A DNA stretch of 64,000 nt, taken from assembly GCA_949130495.1 (NCBI GenBank), contig OX422213.1, positions 535,479,467 through 535,543,466 on the forward strand, read 5' to 3'. Position numbers and translations under genes: made by a program. How positions within the stretch are numbered: the stretch's first letter is position 1; every line of letters begins with the position of its first letter. The notes beneath the pieces are model-generated. The model saw only the letters and a program-made list of their open reading frames with translations. It did not search any database and was not told the origin of the DNA. The DNA is from Sambucus nigra (Eukaryota; Streptophyta; Magnoliopsida; Dipsacales; Adoxaceae). Positions 37,501-49,589 of this stretch are shown here, piece after piece.

Positions 37501-38461
37501 TTGGAGATTCACTATTATCAAGTTCCATTGCTAACTCCTCTCGTAAAAGATTATCCTCTAAGAGATTAACCCCTGCAAACAGATCTTTGAATTCCTTTCT
37601 ACTCCATATCTTCAAGTGGCTCTTCAACCTCTTTAATTTGAAAGCAAAAACTTCCATCTTTCTACCTCTAGCAGGCTGCTCCCAAGACATTTTAATCACT
37701 TGTTTAAATTCTTCATGATTGCTCCACATATTCAGGTATTTAAAAGGCTTAATGACTATATCCTCATATAGAGGAAAAGAGATTAACAGGGGATTATGAT
37801 CAGAACAATTCCTGTTTAGATGGTGAAGTCTAGAATTTGGGAAACAAACATTCCAATTTGAGTTTATGAGCCCTCTATCTAGCCTCTCATAAATCTTTTC
37901 ACCATTAGCCTCTCTAGCCCAGGTAAATTTAGATCCAGTGAAGCCCATGTCTTGAAGAGAACAACTAGATATACATTCATTAAATTCAGCTGCTCCTCTA
38001 ACATCAATGTCTCTACCCCCAGCTCTTTTATCACTTGAAGATACTATATTGAAATCACCAATCACCATCAAAGGTTTATTATGGAAATAAGAAGAACTCA
38101 TAGCAACAGCATCCCATAACACCTTTCTATCTTGCCTACTGCATTTAGCATACACAATGTTAATACCTATCTCTTCTTGAAATTGAGGATTAACAACTTT
38201 AAGAAGAAGATTTTAAATACCATCATCAATCACTTCTCCAGTTATTCCATGTCTCCATAAACACCAGATTTTATTTGAAGAATTATAGCAGCATTCCTCA
38301 AAATTTAGAGTAATTCTCAGTTGTTCCATATAAGAAATTTTTTTCATTGGCTCCAGAATGGCCAAGAAAGAAAGATTATGATACTTACAAAGCTTTTTCA
38401 ATCTCCTTTTTGTTGACTTATTTCCCACTCCTCTTGCATTCCATATAATGGCTTTAATCAT
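34574..38461 (-). pseudogene. LINE ORF2: endonuclease, reverse transcriptase, RNase H (one stop codon)
   Basis: The frame is 1,296 codons including the stop, broken only by a TAA at 38215-38213. Reading resumes in the same frame and stays open to 34574. The apurinic-type endonuclease keeps its key residues: AIIWNARG, the Glu in LAILEP, VIGDFNIV and CSDHNP. RT follows with ISLIPKV, RPISLCN, LDMAKAYDR, GLRQGDPIS and the active site LSYADDIIIF. A zinc-binding RVT module comes next (FCWRSLSNCVP, QCCCSAIESPSHLF), then a C-terminal RNase H-like domain (KINISCYRD to NIVASLLSK). That domain lacks the usual catalytic acids (see findings). ORF2 starts inside the ORF1 stop. It would nick target DNA and copy the LINE RNA. 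Confidence 0.93.
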
Positions 38462-39974
38462 TTAACTGTTCAGCAGGATCCTGTTTGAGTCCTTTATAGA
38501 CTGATCTAGTAACTCTTCTCTTAATGATAGCATTTTTTTTAAGAGAAAGTAGGCCTTTCTTCTTATCTCTAATTGGAGGGGGAGTTGGACTTTTAAGACA
38601 GCTTTTGTTAACCAACTCCTTTTTCTTCTTATGATGCTCCATCTTTTCAAAAAGTAGCTCAGAAAATTGAATCAGCTCTGCCACCTCTGCCTCCTTCTGC
38701 CCATCAGTGTCATTATCTGAATATGAGCCCATCTTCTTCCTCTTAGATAATATCTCATCTTGTGACAGGACCTGTAACTCTGAACTGTAGGACTTACCTG
38801 AATAAACTGGGAGTAATTTTTTGGATTTGAGCATACCTTCTATATCTAGATCTTCTTCTGATGTATCAATCCATTCTCCTTCTTCAATATCTTCTGTAAC
38901 CAATTTTGATTGTATAGAATTACTCTCAATTCCACCCTTATATGTACCCCCACATATAGTTCCCATATCTTCTGACTGTAATTCTAAGGACTGAATATAT
39001 GAATCTTTAATAATCTTTTGTTGTTGATCTTCAGCCCTCTGATTAGGAATATCTTTACTACAATCTTGAGCAGCTATATGACCTTTGACTGGAGATGTCT
39101 TATCCTTAATTCTGAAAACCATTCTTTGTTCCATGAAACTCTTTCCTAGTTTGCTTGTACCTGCTTCTTCAATGACTTTTTCTTTACCTTTCCTCACCTC
39201 TTGAGTTTTTGAATCATTTTTAAATAAACAATTGCTTTCTTGGTGGCCTAATTTGCTGCAATGACAACAGTATACCTGATGAGATTCATATTCAATTTTT
39301 TGCCAGAAGCCAACATCACCATTTGCAATCCACACTCTCATAGTCTTAGGCTTGAGCAGGTCTAATTCAACACACACACGGGCCACACTTGGTCTGCTCA
39401 AATTGGTTGTGGAATTATCAATTTTGAGAGGAGTTCCTACAGCTTGGGCAATCGCAAATAGAGCATTTTTAGCAAATAGATGTACTGGAAGGCAAGGGAA
39501 GGAAATCCATACAGGAACAATGGAACTTTCTAGATCTGTACGAAATCTTGGAGACCATTTAAACGTGCGCATTGGACTTCTACCAATAAACCAGGTATCT
39601 TTCAACCATAATCTCATAAAATCCTCCTCACAGTTTAGCCTTATTAGAATATGCTTATAATCTAATAGCCCAATATTGTACGCAGCCTTCAAACCAAGGG
39701 CTTCAAAGTTTTTTCTAATAAATTCCAACGAGGGTTTACCATGAGAAAACTTACCAATGATGGCATGCTTAAACGGAAATGAAAGTTGATCCACTTCTTC
39801 ATTAGAAAAGATGATGGCTGGTTCCCCTTTATATTTGGATAGGGGCTTAATATTGATTGCATGAGAAGATTCTGAAGACTTTAAAACTTGCACAAAGGAT
39901 TTGTGCCAAGGGTTTTTAGGATCCGGAGGTTTGGGGTCCAAGGAAGAAGATGGAGGGAGCTGCAAGGTTGCCAT
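38454..39974 (-). CDS. LINE ORF1 protein (DUF4283 plus zinc knuckle)
   Basis: The open frame encodes 506 residues with no break. Residues about 60-200 form a DUF4283 region (FPFKHAIIGKFSHGKPSLEF, LNCEEDFMRLWLKDTWFIGR, VPVWISFPCLPVHLF). A CCHC zinc knuckle, CCHCSKLGHQESNC, follows with ligands C236, C239, H244 and C249. The C-terminal half is charged and low in predicted order, ending in a Lys-rich basic tail (residues about 450-500). In plant L1-like LINEs this protein binds the element RNA. Its stop codon overlaps the ORF2 start by eight bases (ATGATTAA), suggesting that ORF2 is made by termination-reinitiation. The start at 39974 is the first ATG after a short leader. Confidence 0.93.
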   Translation of the reverse strand: MATLQLPPSSSLDPKPPDPKNPWHKSFVQVLKSSESSHAINIKPLSKYKGEPAIIFSNEEVDQLSFPFKHAIIGKFSHGKPSLEFIRKNFEALGLKAAYNIGLLDYKHILIRLNCEEDFMRLWLKDTWFIGRSPMRTFKWSPRFRTDLESSIVPVWISFPCLPVHLFAKNALFAIAQAVGTPLKIDNSTTNLSRPSVARVCVELDLLKPKTMRVWIANGDVGFWQKIEYESHQVYCCHCSKLGHQESNCLFKNDSKTQEVRKGKEKVIEEAGTSKLGKSFMEQRMVFRIKDKTSPVKGHIAAQDCSKDIPNQRAEDQQQKIIKDSYIQSLELQSEDMGTICGGTYKGGIESNSIQSKLVTEDIEEGEWIDTSEEDLDIEGMLKSKKLLPVYSGKSYSSELQVLSQDEILSKRKKMGSYSDNDTDGQKEAEVAELIQFSELLFEKMEHHKKKKELVNKSCLKSPTPPPIRDKKKGLLSLKKNAIIKRRVTRSVYKGLKQDPAEQLND

Positions 39975-40019
39975 GCAACCCTAATTAGGGTTAGACGGCT
40001 AGAGAGAGAGAGAGAGCGT

Positions 40020-40035
40020 GGTATTTGATTTATAT
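40020..40035. repeat. LINE target site duplication, right copy
   Basis: This is identical to 34446-34461 and marks the 5' end of the LINE. Confidence 0.92.
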
Positions 40036-41800
40036 GTGTTTAATTAATTGTGTAAATTGAAGTTAACCTGTTTTTTCAATTTTTACGATTCAGCTTCAGC
40101 ACAATATGCCTCTAAACATAGAGGCATTTAGAAGTTGGGTGAATTATGGGGTACGAGAAAATGCTTAAAGCTTCACTTCAACGATTTCTATCAGCTAGTC
40201 AGAGATACCGCAAATATACTATCTGCCAATTTAGGCATTTTAGTTTTTGATGGGAACATGTAAAGTTTCTTTTGTAAATTTTCGTATAACATAAATCTTA
40301 TTAGAATAATCTTTGCAGTGTTGTATGTTATTTCTTGACATTTTAGAGATGATTACTTAATTGATGTCAGAGGTTACTAATTTAATATTATACCGATGTT
40401 GAATAGTTTACCAATGGCTTTCAAAGATTGGCGATGCAAGGAGTTACATCACTACAAGGAAAATGTTTGGCGAGAGGTGAATGTATAATCAAATGATACC
40501 ATGATTTGTTCCAAATGAATTGAATTTTTTTAATTCTTTACGTACAAGTACCTTGTGTAGTATATGACTTATTTTTCTATACAATGTAATTATATAGCAA
40601 AACACTAATGACCCTAAATAATTCAAAAAAATGTGAATGAAGAAGGTTGGAAAGATATGGATTAATTTGATAACAGAGGTGAGAAAAACTTTACCGTGCC
40701 TTTGATACTGACGTAGAAATATTGAAATATTATCCACCTAAAGTAAACCTAGAGCAGTGATCGCAACTTGTTAAGTATTGGGGAACTCGTGAGGCAAGAG
40801 TATGAATGTATCACTAGCAGTAAAGTTTTATAATTCCAAGTTAAATATATTTTTGTAACAGGAAACGAGTTAAAAATATCGTCGGACTTGTAAAAAGCAA
40901 AGAACACAACATACTTCCAAAAGAAAGAGTAATGCGAATGTTTCTCACAAGGTGTTTTATAAAATATTTCGATTGTCAATATTATTTTATGCCATCAAAC
41001 TTATTTATGTAACGATTCATTGGGTTTATGCAGATGGAGGTTGATCAAGGGAAAAAGGTTTTGTTTGATGCTATTTACATCGAAACACATGAGAGGAGCG
41101 ATGGCCCATCCTTCGATAAGGATTCCGATGAAACAATGGTAAAAAAATATCATCCATGTTCCTTCCCTTCTTTCTTAGAAAATCTCAGTGACGTCATTTT
41201 ACCTATTAATCAAAATTCTTATTCTGTTTATCTACCACTATAAAAGGCAACATGTATCAAATTATGTCATATCATTAGAAGCATAATATAAATCATGCAT
41301 GGATGAGGATTAAATTAACAATTAAATAAGTTTATTTTTTACGAAAGTTAAAATTATACACGAACTTAATATGTGAAGCATTTAAAATTAGTGGTGGGGA
41401 GATATTGGGATCTTTATTCTTCTTTGGTTTTTTAAATGAATGATTATAATTTTTATTTTATATAATAAGAATCATTTAATTTCAGTCAAAATTAGGTGAA
41501 AAATAGATCAACCTCCGCTAGATTGTACTGAATCCCTCAGTTACGAAGACTAGATATTTTATGAAGTCGTGGGACCTGATAAACACGGTCATTATCGAAA
41601 TTATGGGCATAAGCCGTCTCCAACTGATGTGCATGGAACTAAATGGTTGAAGGTTAATGAAAAATAGTATGAGAGACTACGATCTGAAATTTGATCTGAA
41701 TTTTAGGACAAATTTGATCATTTAGAGGCTCAGTTTGAGTTGATATGGATACACACAACGACTTGCCCTTCCATCGTAAATAGGTTAATAAGTACACATT

Positions 41801-42335
41801 TTTATCTTTTATGCTTAATTATCATGTATATATATATGAATGTATTTTAAAATTTTAAATCAAGCTATTAAAAAGTTCCTCAATCTTCCAACGAGCAAAA
41901 CATACCATCATAGATGTCTATTTCACAACCGGAGCAACAATGAGAAGAAACCAACAAATTTCATCATGCTGTGGTGCCACAATCAAATCACCATTTAGCT
42001 CCATCTCAACAAGTAGATAACTAATTTTTAAAATCATAATTTAAGACTTTACATTTTCATGACTAAAATAATTCATTTTTTGTTGATTGCAAATTCTCAA
42101 CACTTGGCTGCCCCTGAACTGCATCTCATGTTAGTGAACAACGAATTCTACTTTAATTCATGCACGTTACTAATTTAAATAATTTTAAAGGGTACAATAT
42201 GTTTGCGCTTCCTTGGTGAGTTTATGTATACTTGGCATTGGGTTGTTAGTTTATTTGATTGTATATAGTCTTAAAATTTTTTGGATCTCTTAAAGACAAA
42301 TAAAATTCTACGGATATTTTCCAGAAATATATAGT
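41801..42335. other. AT-rich DNA downstream of the transposase relic
   Basis: No intact gene. Fragments at 41880-42010 (for example a short Asn/His-rich reading with MLWCHNQITI) may be the last part of the transposase gene, but the match is too weak to claim. It ends at the ATAGT duplication (42331-42335) of the next element. Confidence 0.35.
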
Positions 42336-45300
42336 TGTGACACCCCAACTAATTAAATACCGGGTAGCTACTACTTTATTAGATTAATTCAAAATGTCAA
42401 GTTGGTTCAGTTAATAGCATCACTGTCGAAACATTTAATGATTACTAACCACCTAGTATTTAAAAATAACATGTCAAATTTTAAATTAAATCTGATTAAC
42501 ATGCGATAAATGAAATGTAAAAGAATAACATCACCATACACAATAAAGTCCCAATAGTGTAATCAACAAGAAATAAAGAGTCTGGAGGAAATACTCCTCA
42601 CAACAATCCCACAACTGAAATAATAAAACAAGTCTGAATCCTGAATTAATTACAATCCACAACTTGAATAACTGAATATAAAATATTTCTAAAAGAAATG
42701 GGCGACATGCCCTACAAATGATAAAACTGAATATGGAGTCAAGGCTAGAAAAGGAGGCGTCTACTGTCAAGGCCCTGTAACTTCCACAACATCTACAACT
42801 CGTCACCTGAATAGAATTCCTATGCATGGTGTCCTTGTGGCTGGGCACCTAAAAAGTTTTTACAAAAAAAATAGATTTGAAAGCAAACGGGTCAGAGCCC
42901 GAAAGTGGAGAGTATTTTAAAAACAACAAGTGATTTAAATTACAATTGAACATTACATATTATAAACACGTTAATTGCGTACTCTCACATGAGCTCCTTA
43001 CCTCTCCACTACCGTGCACGTCTAACGTATGCCTTTAACCCATCCTAGTTATGCCACTATCTAACTAGTTTATACCACTCCTGCCTTCGCATTCAAACAT
43101 AGAGTATCTACACATAACCCCCAATTAAGCCATATTTATAACCCATGTTCACATTCGTTAATTTACTTATCTCAAGTGTTAGTTAAATTCTCATTTTTAA
43201 CCCATTCGCATATCTTAGTCAATCATATCTATTATGCAACAATGAACCCATCACAAATATTCACAATATGAATTCCCAATGTTATCACTTGAATAGATAG
43301 CTTTACTTAAACTCATATTCTCAATTATTAGCATTATCATCTACTGGAGGTTATCCCCTTATTTATCTTCTCAAGGAGTTACTATAAATTATTCTCATAA
43401 TTAAACATGACAAGTCTGTTCATTTAACCGTATATTATTCACATCATAAATATAGAATACAAGCACCCCAAGGCTAAGCTGCGGTGCACACATACTCTGC
43501 TATCCATCCCGGTACATCACGTACATAAGGATTACAAATTTCGAATCTCTGAGGAATTGTTAGAATAAGCACAACACACAAAAATGGAGGCGAACATAAT
43601 TCATCATATCCATGGGTCACGTACATACCTACGCTCCATAGTCAGCTGACTTATTAACTCACAAATAAGTCATTCTCTTGAACTATGTCCTCAAGTTACC
43701 AATCTAAATCCGGGCACACAAGGATTAGATGGCCCTAAGCGAACGTAAACCTCCCGTGATAGCAAGTATGGTAGGTATGTTATACACATAAGAAATCCAT
43801 ACACTAGGCATTCACACAACCTAAGTAATCATATATCAATATAGATGTTCGCACATTTCATCTAGTTAATCTCGTACGTGTCAAATTTACTCCGAGTATT
43901 ACATATCATATATATTTCGTTTGATAACTCTCTCGTCGTATCAATTTGGGTACTTAAACCTAACTCAAAAGGTTACTAGATTTCTTATTAATTTCAAGTG
44001 TTGTCTCAGTACTTAAAGTCCCTTCGTTACTGCCCTTATCTTACATCATCATCAATTCTCAATGAAGTTCCAATTCAAACGTTTTCTAACCGTACCTCAC
44101 TCCGTAGACCCTCGAACGTAATATCAATCAATCCCATAAGTTATAGCGTTCTCCAATAACAACTAAGGCCCTACTGACTTTAATTAAGTCCCACACTATC
44201 ATATTAATCTTCCTAATAACCAACATCGGCTTTGGAATAATCATTAAACCTTAAAGTGAAACAATTTCCAAAATACAGCAGGGGTCGATCGATCGATAAA
44301 AAGGGGTCGATCAATCGAACCTTCGATCGATCGACATTCTTGAGTCGATCGATCGATCAAGCAGGCATCGGCCCAGAAATCCTTAGCAATTACGGGTTTG
44401 CATCTTTTTACTCTTCTTAATCATCATTCTAACGTCCAAAACTCTCAAATGGATACACTACTAATCATCCTACTAACATGTTTACTTCTTTCCCCCTCGT
44501 TTTAGATTCATCAAACCAACATATAACATCACTTTCATGGATCAAATTACCCAAAAATCATATAAAACCTAGTTTTTCCTATTTCTTCAAGAACATCCCA
44601 TAATTCCTTCAAATTTCGAAATTCTCTACTCATTAATCATAAATTCGTAGTTGTTATCATCTCAAATATAAACCTACATGAAAGTCCTACCTAAATTATG
44701 ATTTAAACCATTCAAATCCATTTAATCTTCATTATTTATGAGAAATATCCAATTCTATAGAAACATGTAAAATATATTCTTTGAATCTTTGCAAGATAAA
44801 CCACTTGCCTGTAAATTTGATGTTCTGATCCGTTGTTGTTGTTTAAGGGCTGGTCCTCCCTCCATTCCGGTCACAATTCCGTCCAAATTGGTGGTGGTGG
44901 GTGGTGGTTTTGGTTTGGGGACTCTTTGTAACCTCTCCACTAACTCACGTAACTCCCCTCTATGTTTTTGGCTGATCATGGCCCTAATGGCCTAACCAAA
45001 AATAAATAAATTAACACTAAAAATTGTGGGTCTAAATTCCTTAATTTTTAAAGTTACCAAAATACCCTTCCGGGTTGCCGGTTTGGCCTAAAAATGCCCC
45101 GGGACCCAAACTAAACTTTCGGCTACTGTTTTCTGACTATCTCGACCCTTCCGGACAAGTTGGCGCACTCAAAATGACCATTCGGTTGATAAAAATAAAA
45201 TTCACTTTTTAATTTAAATAATTACATTCCTGACGCGATTATCACGCGCGTCCCAACAAAATTTCCCAAATTGTCGTATTTCAGTCTCGCGACAATTTTA

Positions 45301-45455
45301 ATATTTTTAATATTCATATACTACCATATATACGCATTATAATCAAATACCAACTCACATCTCGTTAGTATTTTATCTGGATTAATTATCAATTGATTCA
45401 CATTTAATTTAATTAATCCCATAAATAAGTATCAATAAAATTACGGGGTATTACA
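42336..45455 (-). repeat. Complete 3' LTR of the Tekay derivative
   Basis: 3,120 bp, TGTAATACCCC to GGGGTGTCACA on the minus strand. The TCGATCGATCGA cluster is at 44284-44358. Small open frames shared with the other LTR (for example minus 44755-44979 and 47736-47960) are LTR sequence in two copies, not genes. Confidence 0.9.
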
Positions 45456-45657
45456 TACTTCCCACCTAATAACAGAATTTCGTCCCGAAATTCGGAAAAG
45501 TAAGGCACACCTGGAAAAATTAGGTATCCTCTAGTATTCAAAACAATTATAAAGAAAAGCCCAAATCACTAAAATTCTCGCTTCACAATAAGCTTGTTTA
45601 ACATACTTGATACCTTATCAGAATAATCTTCGATAAATGCACCTTACGTTGTCCACA

Positions 45658-48436
45658 AATATAAAATATATATAAAAGAAATGGGCGACATGCCCTACAA
45701 ATGATGAAACTGAATATGGAGTCAAGACTAGAAAAGGAGGCGTCTATTGTCAAGGCCCTGTAACTTCCACAACAGCTACAACTCGTCACCTGAATAGAAT
45801 TCCTATGCATGGTGTCCTTGTGGCTGGGCACCTAAAAAGTTTTTACAAAAAAAAAATAGATTTGAAAGCAAACGGGTCAGAGCCCGAAAGTGGAGAGTAT
45901 TTTAAAAACAGCAAGTGATTTAAATTACAATTGAACATTACATATTATAAACACGTTAATTGCGTACTCTCACATGAGCTCCTTACCTCTCCACTACTGT
46001 TCACGTCTAACGTATGCCTTTAACCCATCCTAGTTATGCCACTATCTAACTAGTTTATACCACTCCTGCCTTCGCATTCAAACATAGAGTATCTACACCT
46101 AACCCCCAATTAAGCCATATTTATAACCCATGTTCACATTCGTTAATTTACTTATCTCAAGTGTTAGTTAAATTCTCATTTTTAACCCATTCGCATATCT
46201 TAGTCAATCACATCTACTATGCAACAATGAACCCATCACAAATATTCACAATATGAATTCCCAATGTTATCACTTGAATAGATAGCTTTACTTAAACTCA
46301 TATTCTCAATTATTAGCATTATCATCTACTGGAGGTTATCCCCTTATTTATCTTCTCAAGGAGTTACTATAAATTATTCTCATAATTAAACATGACAAGT
46401 CTGTTCATTTAACCGTATATTATTCACATCATAAATATACATTACAAGCACCCTGAGGCTAAGCTGCGGTGCACACATACTCTGCTATCCATCCCGGTAC
46501 ATCACGTACATAAGGATTACAAATTCTGAATCTCTCAGGAATTGTTAGAATAAGCACAACACACAAAAATGGAGGCGAAGATAATTCATCATATCCATGG
46601 GTCACGTACATACCTACGCTCCATAGTCAGCTGACTTATTAACTCACAAATAAGTCATTCTCTTGAACTATGTCCTCAAGTTACCAATCTAAATCCGGGC
46701 ACACAAGGATTAGATGGCCTTAAGCGAACGTAAACCTCCCGTGATAGCAAGTATGGTAGGTATGTTATACACATAAGAAATCCATACACTAGGCATTCAC
46801 ACAACCTAAGTAATCATATATCAATATAGATGTTCGCACATTTCATCTAGTTAATCTCGTATGTGTCAAATTTACTCCGAGTATTACATATCATATATAT
46901 TCCGTTTGATAACTCTCTCGTCGTATCAATTTGGGTACTTAAACCTAACTCAAAAGGTTACTAGATTTCTTATTAATTTCAAGTGTTGTCTCAGTACTTA
47001 AAGTCCCTTCGTTACTGACCTTATCTTACATCATCCTCAATTCTCAATGTAGTTCCAATTCGAACGTTTTCTAACCGTAACTCACTCGGTAGACGCTCGC
47101 ACGTAATATCAATCAATCCCATAAGTTATAGCGTTCTCCGATAACAACTAAGGCCCTACTAACTTTAATTAAGTCCCACACTATCATATTAATCTTCCGA
47201 ATAGCCAACATCGGCTTTGGAATAATCATTAAAACTTAAAGAAAAATAATTTCCAAAATACAGCAGGGGTCGATCGATCGATAAAAAGGGGTCGATCGAT
47301 CGAACCTTCGATCGATTGACATTCTTGAGTCGATCGATCGATCAAGCTGGCATCAGCCCAGAAATCCTTAGCAGTTACGGGTTAGCATCTTTTTACTCTT
47401 CTTAATCATCATTCTAACGTCCAAAACTCTCAAATGGATACACTAATCATCCTACTAACATGTTTACTTCTTTCCCCACGTTTTAGATTCATCAAACCAA
47501 CATATAACATCACTTTCATGGATCAAATTACCCAAAAATCATATAAAACCTTGTTTTTCCTATTTCTTCAAGAAAATCCCATAATTCCTTCAAATTTTGA
47601 AATTCTCTACTCATTAATCATAAATTCGCAGTTGTTATCATCTCAAATATAAACCTACATGAAAGTCCTACCCAAATTATGATTTAAACCATTCAAATCC
47701 ATTTAATCTTCATTATTTATGAGAAATCTCCAATTCTATAGAAACATGTAAAATATATTCTTTGAATCTTTGCAAGATAAACCACTTGCCGGTAAATTTG
47801 ATGTTCTGATCCGTTGTTGTTGTTTAAGGGCTGGTCCTCCCTCCATTCCGGTCACAATTCCGTCCAAATTGGTGGTGGTGGGTGGTGGTTTTGGTTTGGG
47901 GACTCTTTGTGACCTCTCCTCTAACTCACGTAACTCCCCTCTATGTTTTTGGTTGATCATGGACCTAATGGCCTAACCAAAAATAAATAAATTAACACTA
48001 AAAATCGTGGGTCTAAATTCCTTAATTTTTAAAATTACCAAAATACCCTTTCGGGTTGTCGGTTTGGCCTAAAAATGCCCCGGGACCCAAACTAAAATTT
48101 CGGCTAGTGTTTTCTGACTATCTCGACCCTTCCAGACACGTTGGCGCACTCAAAATGACCATACGGTTGGTAAAAATAAAATTCACTTTTTAATTTAAAT
48201 AATTACATTCCTGACGTGACTGTCACACGCGTCCCAACAAAATATCCCAAATTGCTGTATTTCAGTCTCGCGACAATTTTAATATTTTTAATATTCATAT
48301 ACTACCATATATACGCATTATAATCAAATAACAACTCACATCTCGTTAGTATTTTATCCGGATTAATTATCAATTGATTCACATTTAATTTAATTAATCC
48401 CATAAATAAATATCAATAAAAGTACAGGGTATTCCA
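45658..48436 (-). repeat. Truncated 5' LTR of the Tekay derivative
   Basis: It matches 42677-45455 closely but lacks the 341 bp that form the LTR 3' end. The break lies at a short AT-rich word (AATATAAAATAT) present on both sides, pointing to a microhomology deletion. The end base pattern has TGGAATACCC in place of TGTAATACCC. The palindrome cluster is at 47270-47344. Confidence 0.88.
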
Positions 48437-48441
48437 ATAGT

Positions 48442-49098
48442 TGATGACATATTCAACTTGTTTTTTGAAAGAACCATAAAATAAGAATAACAAGAACCAT
48501 CAACCAAGGCAAATGGTCTCAAATAATGCACTTCCTAAAATTGTAGACCTTATTACTTACGGACTTCTAAAAGTGGTTGTGGCACGTTGATTCATTGTGA
48601 GCAAGGACTCTTTAACAAAAGTAGGGGGTACGCCACTGGGTGAAGACTTTTGGGAAGTATATGTTGAGAAAGTATTTGTAACAAGTGAACTATTTCCTAA
48701 ACCTTATAGAAAAAAGTCCACAATTGGATATGCATATCATGTTACTATAGCATGTCATATTGCTAATGTACTATTTTTTTAATTTCAGTTTTTTAATTAA
48801 AATACTAAAGAATAAGTATTAATGTCTAACAATTGACTTTTTTATTTGTAGGTCGAATAGGACGTTTGACTTTGATGGACAAGGATTGTACATTATATAA
48901 AATTTCATTTCGCTTCATGTTTCCCCGCTTTTTTTATTGGACATGTAATACATTTTATTTTGTGGATGGATAATTGTTCCAAGCCCAATTATGTTTATTT
49001 ACGATGAATGCTATTGGTTTTAATTTAACGGTGTTTTAATTTGATTACCGCCCTCTTAATTTAATTTTATGGTAGTGTATTTACACATAAATACGATA
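48442..49098. other. AT-rich DNA between elements
   Basis: This continues the DNA left of 42331. A plus-strand open frame at 48597-48782 (STIGYAYHVTIACHIANVLF) and an acceptor-like TTTGTAG at 48846-48852 hint at old exons of the En/Spm-like unit, but I recognise no family. Confidence 0.3.
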
Positions 49099-49532
49099 CT
49101 TGTTGTAGGGGCTTGTTTATTTAAGCTCAAGAGAGTAGCCGAACATCCTAGTGTGGATAACGAACTTCTCGACCCGAATTATTTATGAACCCGTGTATCT
49201 AACATGCACTTAAATGCATAAGGATATACTTAAATCAGTTACCAACAATCTCGCAGGAGATATTCAAGGATACCATGAGTTATCCATGAGCTAATTGAGT
49301 TACTTGTATAACTCAATCTCTTATTTTCAGCATCTATAAATTGTAAACCCTAGATCGGGGTCAATGGGATGTAACCTTGAACATTGAGAGACATTAATAA
49401 GAGAGTGATAACCTCTCTGTGGACGTAGGCAAGTTGTCAAATAACATATATTTGTTGTTTTGTATGTGATTAATTTCCCTCATCTTGATATTGCTTTCTT
49501 GATCATTTATTGTGATAAATCTTGCACACACA
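49099..49532 (+). repeat. Putative 5' LTR of a Tat-lineage element
   Basis: The segment ends just before a PBS-like sequence and has LTR-like content. TGTTGTAGGGGCTTG is a possible start, and a TATA-like TATAAATTG lies at about 49334, with the 'aagagagtgataacctctctgtgg' region downstream. Because no second LTR was found, the left border is a guess. Confidence 0.45.
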
Positions 49533-49551
49533 ATTAGCGCTATCTCTGCGA
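49533..49551 (+). promoter_or_regulatory. Tat-type primer binding site
   Basis: ATTAGCGCTATCTCTGCGA resembles TTGGCGCCGTCTGTGGGA, the segment that follows the 5' LTR in many Tat-lineage elements. Gag starts 39 bp further on. It has several mismatches, in keeping with the age of the element. Confidence 0.5.
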
Positions 49552-49589
49552 TTATTTTTCCTACGAAAGCATTCATCAACAAAAATCAC

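Larger units (their letters stand above)
34462..40019 (-). mobile_element. Nearly intact L1-like LINE
   Basis: The element reads on the minus strand from a short CT-rich 5' leader (40019-39975) through ORF1 and ORF2. It ends in a 3' tail of 11 A residues plus (TA)n at 34489-34462. It is 5,558 bp long and flanked by a perfect 16-bp duplication, so it appears full length. ORF1 is intact and ORF2 has a single stop. It inserted at an exon/intron border of the En/Spm-type transposase relic. Low decay marks it as one of the youngest insertions here. Confidence 0.95.
34343..41800 (+). pseudogene. En/Spm-type transposase relic (Transposase_24-like), split by a LINE
   Basis: A probable exon at 34343-34446 ends at CAAAG|GTATTT. 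The LINE sits at this border. Downstream pieces follow plant Transposase_24 (PF03004) in order. First is LKLHFNDFYQLVRDTANILS (about 40160-40230, family 'V.FN..GQPVG.NA..F...LG'). Next are MAFKDWRCKELHHYKENVW (about 40411-40470) and KYWGTREAR (about 40770-40800). Then come VLFDAIYIETHERSDGPSFD (41050-41117) and YEVVGPDKHGHYRNYG (about 41560-41610, the family's late 'EVVG...G..YGLG'). Introns and many stops separate them. The gene would have moved a CACTA DNA transposon; I did not find CACTA termini. Confidence 0.65.
42336..48436 (-). mobile_element. Tekay-type deletion derivative with two LTRs and a 202-bp internal remnant
   Basis: On the minus strand this reads: 5' LTR (48436-45658, cut at its 3' end), 202 bp of internal DNA (45657-45456), then a complete 3' LTR (45455-42336). 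ATAGT flanks both outer ends (42331-42335 and 48437-48441), so these are the original integration borders. The remnant holds the internal 3' end, with the polypurine tract and the 'ttcgggacgaaattc' block shared with the element at 17112-17146. PBS, gag and almost all of pol are gone. No coding capacity remains. Confidence 0.92.

Noticed and set aside
44755..44979. A small protein conserved in two copies (also 47736-47960)
   Set aside because: The two copies are the two LTRs of one element, so the match reflects duplication at insertion and not coding conservation.
48597..48782. Short plus-strand open frame as a gene
   Set aside because: No motif, start context or neighbour supports it; kept only as a note in the spacer entry.
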